Assembly (NCBI GenBank): GCA_013423325.1
Contig: BLJB01000212.1
Location: 1 to 30,467 of the forward strand
Source: Usnea hakonensis
Lineage: Eukaryota > Ascomycota > Lecanoromycetes > Lecanorales > Parmeliaceae
Direction: 5' to 3'
DNA: 30,467 nucleotides
Shown here: piece after piece, positions 19,111-28,600 of the stretch
Layout: each line of letters opens with the position of its first letter
How positions within the stretch are numbered: position 1 is the stretch's first letter
Translations under genes and position numbers: made by a program
Notes under the pieces: generated by a model
Told to the model about the DNA's origin: nothing
The model's input: the letters and a program-made list of their open reading frames with translations, nothing else
Database searches by the model: none

Positions 19111-20852
19111 AGGGGATGGAGGGGGTATATTTCTATTGTTATTGTTATACTGGATGTTTATGTATGTAGTAGATATCTACATCCATGCACATACAAATAA
19201 TGCTAAATATGTACAATTATATTCTATTACTATTTTGGGGTTATATTATACCCTGCAAGTGTAAGCGAGCGTGCGAGGGGTTATATTATTATACACTGGA
19301 AGGAGAGTGATGCTCGTACACTTTTCTGTGAAGTGACACGTTTGATTTCTGGTTCTTTGGAAGATTGTATGGGGGATAATGGAGTTGTGGGGTAGAGGAG
19401 TGGTGTAGTATATTATTCTGGTGAAAGAAGAGAGGAGAGAGAAAAGGGGAGTTTCGAGGGGGGGGTAGGAGGGGTTGGGGTGTGATAGAGGGGATGAGGG
19501 GTGGGGTAGGGTGATAGGGGAACGGTAATGAGTAGGGATAGGTGGCGGGGAAAGGGGGACCGGGGGATGCTATGGGGTAAGGTATGGAGAAGGATACAGG
19601 GTAGGGGCACAGGGGCAAGGGTAAGGGATGGGGTTGGGGGACAGTATGGGGTAAGGGGGGGTCAAAACAGGGAAGGGCGGATGGGATGAGTACGTCGTAA
19701 GAAGTGGTGGGTCAAGAAGGGAGGGAGGTGGGTTGGTCCGTCGGCATTAGAGACTGGTAGTCAAGGTAGATAGATGCATCGGGTATTTGATTCTTTGCTC
19801 TTGCCGAGGCAGCAATGATTGGTTCTTGGTTGAGGTGGGGACTTGGTGCTGGTATCAAGGAGATGTGGGAGTGCTTTCGCAGGCAGGTCCCAAAATCCAA
19901 AGAGGCGGATGCAGGGTCATGGAAAGGTGGGGTAGGAGTTTGTTTGGGTGGGTGGTACGCGTACGATTCGAGTGGGGTGCCCATGGGGGCAGGCTGGCGT
20001 TGTGCGGGAAGAACGGGAACGTGAGCCGGCCAAGTGTGTTAGGTGAAGGGTGAAGAAAAAGTTGGTTTTATGGAATTTCGGAAGGAGTGGAACCCTGGCC
20101 CGCTTCAGATAGGATCTTCGTCTGTGGCATCAAAAAAATTTGTTCACAAACAAGGGAAAATAAGAGGAGAGAAATGCTGTACTGTGGGTGAGTTGCAATG
20201 AGCGGACTGTGCCCACGACGCCGAGAGTTGCATCAATTGTAAACATTAATTTCCATCGTTATTCATTAGCGAGTCCAAATTATGTAGTGGGGCAGTCACA
20301 TCAAACCTCGCCGTGCGCGCGCCTCACGATATGATATGTTCACCCCATACTGCAGAGGCAGAGATTGTTACTTCTCACTCACTTCTGTAGTCAATGTAGT
20401 TGTAACAGCGTCGAGTATCAGTCAAGAATCCAACCCTGCCGTTGTTCAACTATGAGCAGAGGCTTCCAACTTAGAGATCCAATGGATGTATCACAATGAG
20501 TGCTCGTCCTGTGCAAGAGGTAGAGCAGCGCCCTCGGGCGCGAGGTGGCATCCAAATTCCAGTATTCCTTCTGGTGGGGGTCTTAGAAAAGGGTATTGGT
20601 CTTCAAGGCCTTGTCATGGTCTTTCTGATAGTCCCACTGGAATTGATGTGGAGGATTGTGTGTAGGTAGCATTCTTTTGCTGATAGCGTTATGGCCGACT
20701 CTCAATTGCCTGTCATTGTACGTGAGGTAGCTTGATAGTAATGTGCGATAACGGAAACCACTAGCAGCAGCGAATCCAGCGAACAACTAACGCAGCATGG
20801 AATATCATCCAATGGGACAGGTACTGCCAAAGTTTCGGAGATTCAACGGGCC

Positions 20853-21562
20853 TCAGGTCTTGGTGGAGCTGCCGACCTGGCTTGAGAGCAAAGTGTAGAC
20901 GGGAGCGTCGAGCTTCTCGCGGCCTTTCAGGAAGTCGAGTTCAAGTACGAAAATGTAGCCTAACAGTATACCGCCCAGTCCCCTGACCAGCGATCCAGCC
21001 GCTGCAGCGGAGCCACCTGCAACAATCGTCAATTGACGGCCACCTTGCTTTAGGACCCATTCATACCAGTAGCAATGATGTCGTCTACTATGAGGACCTG
21101 CTGTCCCTGTTTGATGGCATCTGCCTGGATCTGAAAGAAATCTTGTCCGTACTCTTTCTCATAGCTCGCTGTCTCTGTAGGTCCAGGCAGCTTGCCCTGC
21201 TTCCTCACAGGCACAAATCCGGCTCCTAAGCGTAGAGCTAAGCTTGGTCCAAACAGCCAGCCTCTTGCTTCCAAGCCGACGATGATATCTGGTCTTTGCC
21301 CGGGGGCACAATTGGTCTTGATATGGAGCTCGAGAGCATATATGAGGTCTTGGTGGAGGGTAGGGTCACTGAAGAGAGGTAGGATGTCTTCGAAGAGGAT
21401 GCCGGGAGAGGGAAAGTCGGGGAACTGGCGCAGAGATTTGTGAAGTCTTATTTTAAGACTGGAGAGTTCGGAGGAGGAGGCGGGCTGATGGGTGGACTGT
21501 CCTGAGGTTTCCGTGGCATCTGGACGGTCTCTTGGTGGATGTGAAGACGTGGAATCTGACAT
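20853..21562 (-). CDS. apt1: Adenine phosphoribosyltransferase
   Basis: Purine-salvage enzyme that converts adenine plus PRPP to AMP plus pyrophosphate, normally cytosolic. Exon 1 is 21562-21067 and exon 2 is 21016-20853; the 50-nt intron (GTATGA...TTGCAG, phase 1) falls inside the PRPP motif. Together they encode 219 aa. Family landmarks are FPDFPSPGILFEDILPLFSDP, IVGLEARGWLFGPSLALRLG, FVPVRKQGKLPG and the PRPP-binding loop VLIVDDIIATGGSAAAAG, whose second half comes from exon 2. The N-terminal 30 or so residues are Ser/Thr/Pro-rich and are not part of the core. The start is set at ATG 21562, which follows a CT-rich leader. The same frame continues upstream to an ATG at 21727, giving a Ser/Pro-rich extension that could be alternative but is more likely untranslated. 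Confidence 0.95.
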
Positions 21563-22105
21563 GGTGAAGGAAGGGAAGGAGGAAAAAAAGAAGCGGTGAG
21601 GGGGGGAAGAGGGGATTGAAATAGGTGGAAGATTAGAGGAGGTGAAGTAAGGTAAGGTCGGATAGCTGTGGGATGATGATAGTAGTAATGATGATAGGAT
21701 TACCTTGTTGTACTGGCAATTGGTCAATGTGTATTTTTGATCCCTTGCGGGAATTGAGAGTCATATCCTTCCTCTTTTGGTATAGCGCATGAACGCCAAC
21801 CAGATTTCAGACCCATCTCGCCTGGTCAAAATATTCGAACCGAACACAATCACCAGGGATCCTGAATACCACTTTTTTTTTTACCTTTACCAGCTTGATG
21901 ACAAGAAAAAAGGACAGCGAGTCGAAGAGTCGAAGAGTCAGATGGCAGTACAGTACTCATGCGACAATCGATCGAATATAGCTTTGTGGAGTACAATACA
22001 CGTCTGCAAGCCACGACGCCCTTGATAAGACCTTCTGCCACCTCGTCGCTATTCGCCCTTTACCTGGAAAATCGCCAGAAAGAAAGCACACACAAATCAA
22101 CATCA

Positions 22106-22132
<27 letters not shown>
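22106..22132. repeat. AC dinucleotide microsatellite
   Basis: About thirteen uninterrupted AC units. Confidence 0.9.
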
Positions 22133-22136
<4 letters not shown>

Positions 22137-25100
22137 TTAATAAATCCCCAAAAATTGGAATTTGGATTTATTGTTTCCAAATTTGGAGAGTTTCACGGTC
22201 CGAGCGTGGGAGTAGTGACGAGTAGAAATCAAGTCTATAGGACCAATAGGTCGCCGTCTTTACACCCCTTACCACATTTTAATTGCACCTCTCACCGCCT
22301 CCACCCTCACTCCAACCCCCACATGGAACATCGGAACGTGGGGTACATATCAAGCACTACGGCACACCAAAGCTATTTGATACATGATACATGATACATG
22401 ACTCAAATCCTCATCCTTCCATACTCTTCTATCTGGTGCTGCAAACAGCCTAGGGAACGGAGCCTTCTCCGGGGGACCTCCTCCCGCCCGTCAATCAAAG
22501 TTTCCCCAATCTATAAAAAATCTGCAAAGTATTCTTCATCCGTTTATCATGATTTCTCGTGATACTACCTCATAATGGTCTGTCAACAAAGAAACACTCA
22601 GGCTCTCGGTCAAAGTGCCTAATTGGCAAATGGCTTGCGAAGGCTTCTTTTGTTCGATGCAGCCACCGCAATAAGATAAGTCTACACATTTTCAAAACAG
22701 CAACCACCACAATTCATTTTGACTGTCGGTGGCTTCCGGGCTCTGCTGTGATGGCAAGCAGACACATTTTCTAATTCTCATCATTCAATACTGACAAATA
22801 CCTCACACGCTATCGGGACGATCATCGGCTTGCATTCCTTGACGCCTCTTATCTCAGTGTGGAAGAATGGCCGCGCATCCGTCTCCAGACTCGATCGAAC
22901 GCGCTGGGAAGCATGGATCAATTTATGCATACTGCTAAGACTACAGGTTCGGGAACTTCTCAGTCGCAAAACCTGGTTTTGTTGCCGCGGAGAAAATTAA
23001 GAATGATAGTATGAGCAGCACACAGGTTGATCAGCTTGTTGATCGCCTTTTACACTTGCGGACCTTGTGTCAACCGTTCAATCGGTTAAAATTGCCTCAT
23101 CGGCTCCACGGCGTTATTGCATATAGAAGTGGAATGTTGATATGAGGACATTGTATCTTCACGACGGCGTCATCATCCGCAGAGGGGGATTCATTGCATA
23201 GACTTTCCTCTCAGAAACCAAAATAGCTGAGAAGATGAGTGGTCAACTTATCCTCTTGGCATGTCTACGTTACTGAGCTACCATGCTGACGATGCTCAGG
23301 AGATATCGGATAAATGTACGCAAAGTGCGAACCTTATATTAGGAAATCGCCGACCACTACGCCTTTCATCACCAATGGCCCTACTATCCGGCTTTTCCGG
23401 AAGTTCACCAAGTCCATGTAGATAACAGTCCACTCGGAGAAACCATCTTGCAGCCTCCCTCGTCCAGGAAAGGTCAGGACCTTCAAGGGAATCGGTTGAT
23501 CAAAGCGTTTGAGGGGTCCATCAGCCAGCTCTGATCTTCAAAAGTCTCCCGATGTCCGATTTTCCAGATGACCGCCTTTGCAGATGCAAAAAGCTGGCTG
23601 AGATTGGCTTAAGCCTCTGTTCACTGTCCCCCGTCCGACGTCACGTTGATTGGTTCGAATGAGACTGCGACGAAGTTCATCAAATTCAAACAGCATGATC
23701 CAGGAATGTGGAGCAGGACCTTAGGGACTGAGATTTCCACTGCCTACAACTACTTTTTATGGATTCTTGGCTGCTCGAAGCGGGCGAATGCCCTGTGCTA
23801 GACTGCTCGATAATTAAAATGCTAAATTCAACCGTGGGACAGAAAGCCGACACGAGATGTCGTGAGTGTCGTGAGGCCAAAGCCATCCACTTGGAAACGA
23901 GATAAACAAAAGTCGTGTCTGTTTACAGAAAATCTGGACTGAAGATCGTGGCTGGCATCCACGGTTACATTGAATATCGCTATATCGCCACCACATTTTA
24001 GACTTTATGCTTGCTGGCAAGAGGCTTTTATCACCCATTAGCCGAAGCCACCACTTATTAAGCAACGACATATTCAGAACCTTCATTCATACGCTTTTGC
24101 TTTTTGACTTGAACCTTCTATGAATACTGTGATCATGCTCTCAAGTCAAGGCTTCGGGTTACAGTGTTATGCTTCCCTGGAAGTTGAAGTCTTCCGCTTC
24201 GTAATGACATCGAAAAGTAGCGACGCCCGCATCGTCAATCAATCCGTCCTCAAAACTCAAGAGGTAGGTAGCAAGAGTGTCAAAGTGTATTGCAATTTTC
24301 TCATCCAACGTACCATTAAATAAATTTCACAGATTAGGATCAATTTGCAAGCACGTTCCCTTGGGACAGCTCGATGAATAATGCCGAAAATTACTATTTT
24401 CAAAAGGTAGCTAGGTCTGTCAGAGTTTACGGGCTTCCAAGTCCGGCAACCGCGTATCCAAAGCTGTTCGATTCTGGCAAAGATAGCAAGAGGATTCCCT
24501 TCCTAGGTTCGTCGAAATCCACATTTATGGCTTCGAATTGCATGATGTTTACATGTTGCCCCTGAGATCAGTAAACTTCGCTTCGACAGGTCGTCTATAA
24601 ACTAATACGATCATAGCTTGGATGGCAAATCTGACGCCGTGAACCCTAGATTGGCACGACCCCTTAGCATTATGATTCAACTATGAATTTACGCGCCTTA
24701 CAAGCCTTTGTCGAGAATTTTTAAGCTTTGTTGCCATCGCGCAAATGTCGCTTGGCATCTCTTTCCCCGTCTCGTCTGCTCCGCCTTGTTACTTCACGTG
24801 GGGTCGGAATAGTGCTCGGCGTATATTGTTGTGGTTCCTCCAGAGGACTATGGATGTACTCAAGCCTCCATCGACCCCGCAAACCTATATTGCCTTGATG
24901 GGTGATGGCGGTAGCATCACCCATCGTTAGGCGCTTTCCAATTTCCAAGGCTTTGATCTCTTTGGGGTTTTCATGTCACTGATTCTGCACTTTACGTTGT
25001 TGTGCCTTTCATCCCTTTCCGTGACTCTTGGTTTAACGGTAGTCGACATCAAAGGTAATTCTTCATGGCATTCTAAAATCTTTGAATTTGGCGTTATGCC

Positions 25101-25426
25101 TTGCTAGACTTATGGCAAAGGCTTGGTTGCTCCACACTCCGACGCCTCCAGCCTTAACGGTTGGTTTTAAGTCTTGAAACTGAAATGTGTGGAGACTGTG
25201 AATGTTTATATTTTCCTATCAGGAGTTTACCCCTGTGGTACCTGAAATCACATGTCCACGCACGTGTTTCCACGCTTCTTGCTTCTGGCAACGTCTCCCT
25301 GTTTCAATACCATTAAACTTTTCCACAACGCGTCCACGAGACTATCTAGATTCTGCAAGCAATGTTTTGCCTCCCAAGGTCGGTAATGGAGCACGAGCAT
25401 CAGCCGTCGAGTATGGCATTTGGGGT

Positions 25427-25437
25427 TTATAAGAGGT
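25427..25437 (+). promoter_or_regulatory. TATA-like box of the Ser/Thr-rich protein gene
   Basis: TTTATAAGAGG lies about 175 bp upstream of the ATG at 25610 and is followed by CT-rich leader-like sequence. Confidence 0.4.
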
Positions 25438-25609
25438 ACCCATGAGCCCATGTTGTTCCTCGCTCTCGCTAATCACATAGTCAACAGCCTCCAAGTCCAT
25501 CAGTCTGGGAGTCTTCGACCGTCTATACCAGAAAGAGAAGACCGAAAGAACGAAACACTCTCCAGCAAAGGTTTTTCACCGTTCGAGTTCTCACACGTCC
25601 CGTATCGCC

Positions 25610-28600
25610 ATGCGTTCTGCCATCATTCTCCCTTCTCTTTTTGGACTAGTCGCCGCCATCCCACGTGCTGCCGAGCATGACGTTGAGCCACGCGGACATG
25701 GCCACGGCAAAAACCCCCCCGTGTGGACTGACTTGCAAACATCTAGTTCTAGTGGTGCTTCCATCACTGGTAGTTCTAGTAGTGCTTCCACCACTGGCGG
25801 CTGCCCAACCACCGTAACCGTCACGGTTTGCGGATGCAGCAGTTCTACTTCTTCTCCCCCATTTTCTTCATCTACGCCCACAAGCAGCAGTCATAGTACG
25901 GTACTAACCACTAGGTCGAGTTCGGGCGCTTCGTCTTTGAGTAGCCAGACCATATCTTCGACTTCAACTGGCTCCTCAAAGAAATCTTCAAGCGCCGCAT
26001 CTACCACAGGGTCGTCTAAATCCTCATCAACACCAAGTCAAACGGGCCAGTCAACTCGATCCAGCACCCAGTCAGCAGGTTCTTCCAAGACATCACTAAC
26101 GAGCAGCCAATTCACGAGTTCAAAACCATCGTTAACAAGCAGTGGTCAATCAAGTTCCTCTAGCACGCTTACAAGCAGTCATGCGACGACTCCATCAAGC
26201 AGCCAATCCAGCAAATTCAGCCAGACCAGCACTCAGCCGACTGGATCTTCCAAGACTTCTCCTATAAGCAGCCAATCGAGCACTCAGTCTTCCAAGGCTT
26301 CTTTGATAAGCAGCCAATCGAGCACTCAGTCCTCCAAGGCCTCTTCGATAAGTAGCCAATCCAGCAAATCCAGCCAATCGAACACTCAGTCGACTGGATC
26401 TTCTAAGGCTTCTTCGATAAGCAGCCAGACCAGCACTCAGTCGGGCACATCTTCGAAGACTTCTCCAACAAGTAGTCAATCCAGCAAATTCAGCCAGACT
26501 AGCACTCAGTTGAGCACATCTTCGAAGACTTCTCCAATAAGCAGCCAATCCAGCAAATCCAGCCAATCCAGCACTCAGTCGAGCACATCTTCGAAGCCTT
26601 CTCCAACAAGCAGTCAATCCAGCAAATCCAGCCAGTCGAGCACTCAGTCGACTGGGTCTTCCAAGGCTTCTTCAATAAGCAGCCAGTCCACATCATCATC
26701 GAAGACATCTCCAACGAGCAGCCAATCCACACAATCATCAAAGGCATCTCTAACAACCAGCCAATCTACGTCTTCGAGCGCACAATCGTCGAAGATATCT
26801 CCATCGAGCAGCCAATCTTCAAGTAGATCTTCAATCGGCACGAAATCGACAATCGCTTCCTCAAATAGTCAATCTACGGCTGGAACTTCAAGCAGCCACT
26901 CAACAACCGGTTCTTCAAGTAGCACACCAGTGACGACGAAGACCGCGGGCTCCAGCTCCACACCGGTCACATCAAAGAGCACAGTTCCTAGTTCTTCAGC
27001 GACAACATCGAAGACTTCAGCGTCCAGTTCCACACCAACCACATCAAAGACTTCGATGGTCTCCAGTTCTTCAGTGGTCACATCAAAGACTTCGGCGGCC
27101 TCTAGTTCCTCGGTGGTCACATCAAAGACTTCGATGGTCTCCAGCTCTTCAATGGTCACATCAAAGACTTCGGCGGCCTCTAGTTCCTCGGTGGTCACAT
27201 CAAAGACTTCGATGGTCTCCAGCTCTTCAATGGTCACATCAAAGACTTCAGCCTCCAGCTCCTCTCCGGTTACATCCACATTAAAGACTTCGGCGGTCTC
27301 TAGTTCCTCTGCGGTCTCGTCAAAGACTTCGGGCTCTTCAACGCTTACCACAAAGACATCAGGATCTAGCAGCTCCACGCCGGTTACCACGAAGTCCTCG
27401 ATCTCAACTTCCTCTCAAGTAACCACGAAGACTTCATTATCCGGTTCTAGCACTCCAGCGACCACAAGAACTTCGGCTACCTCGGCATCAAGTTCCAGTA
27501 CTCCAGTGAAGTCCTCGATATCAAGTCTCAGTACCCAAGTAACCACAAGGACTTCGGCATCAAGTTCAAGCAGTTCGGTCACTGCAAAATCTTCGGCTTC
27601 AAGCTCGAGCACTCCGGTCACTACAAAGACTTCCGTTTCTAGTTCTACTCAAGTCAGCACGAAGTCCTCGGTTGCAAGTTCGAGCACACCAATTACTACC
27701 AAGTCTTCGACATCAAGTCTCAGCACTCAAGTAACCACTAAGGCATCGGCATCAAGCTCGAGCTCTTCCGTCTCTACAAAGTCTTCCGTATCAAGTTTCA
27801 GTACCCAAACAAGCGCAAAGTCTTCGGCTTCAAGCTCGAGCACTCCTGTTACTACGAAGACTTCCGTTTCTAGTTCTACTCCAGTCAGTACGAAGTCCTC
27901 GGTTGCAAGTTCTAGTACTCCAGTCACCACCAAGTCTTCCGCATCAACTTCGAGCACTCCAGTTACTACGAAGACTTCGCTCTCAAGTTCTACCCCAGTC
28001 TCTACGAAGACTTCGGCATCAACCTCGACTCCAGCTACCACGAAATCATCTATTTCAAGCTCTACTCCAGTCTCTACGAAGACTTCGGCATCAAGCTCAA
28101 CTCCAGCCACCACAAAGTCTTCCATCTCAAGTTCCAGTACCCCAGTCATTACGAAGTCTTCGGCATCGAGTAGCAGTACTGGATCCCAGACTTCTAGTAT
28201 AGGAACTTCCTCGTCAACCAAGCCTTCCAGTTCCAACAGCCAGAGTTCTACTTCTCCCAGTAGCATGCATTCAACCACCTCTTCGTTAAGCAGCAAAAGC
28301 TCGGGATCTTCATCCACCGCACCCTCCTCCGCAACTAACAGTAGGACTTCCGTTTCTTCCAGCACACCCTCCTCGGTGACCAGCAGCAAGACTTCGGCCT
28401 CGTCGTCGAGCACACCCTCCTCCGTGACTAGCAGCAAGCCTTCGGCTTCGTCAAGCACCCCCTCCTCTGTGACTAGCAGCAAGCCTTCGGCTTCTTCAAG
28501 CACACCCTCCGTGACTAGCAGTAAGGCTTCCGCTTCTTCGAGCATACCCTCCTCTGTGACTAGCAGCAAGACTTCCGCTTCTTCGTCAAGCACGCCCTCC

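Larger units (their letters stand above)
17833..20852. repeat. Gene-free region of polypyrimidine/polypurine tracts and minisatellites
   Basis: From 18050 to 18350 the plus strand is C/T/A-rich. From 18770 to 18880 it is almost pure pyrimidine, and from 18940 to 19125 and 19430 to 19700 it is strongly purine-rich. A 164-codon open frame at 18013-18507 is proline-rich and is judged a composition artefact. The last kilobase (19800-20852) holds no recognised gene and contains the 3' flank of the adenine phosphoribosyltransferase gene. Confidence 0.6.
21563..25609. other. Long intergenic region with no recognisable gene
   Basis: Four kilobases between divergent genes. All open frames are under 100 codons and none shows a motif. 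An AC dinucleotide repeat lies at 22106-22132. The remainder has mixed composition and could hide a decayed element or a non-coding transcript. I see no tRNA or terminal-repeat structure. Confidence 0.5.

Noticed and set aside
20515..20560. GC-rich hairpin-like stretch (GCGCCCTCGGGCGC) considered as a tRNA or RNA gene
   Set aside because: Only a short local stem was found, with no tRNA arms, A/B boxes or Pol III terminator in register.
26195..27621. Minus-strand repeat frames (WRRLRRCARLSAGLA-like and acidic VTxxELE-like)
   Set aside because: These are antisense shadows of the Ser/Thr-rich repeat gene, whose sense frame has a signal peptide and is open across the whole interval.
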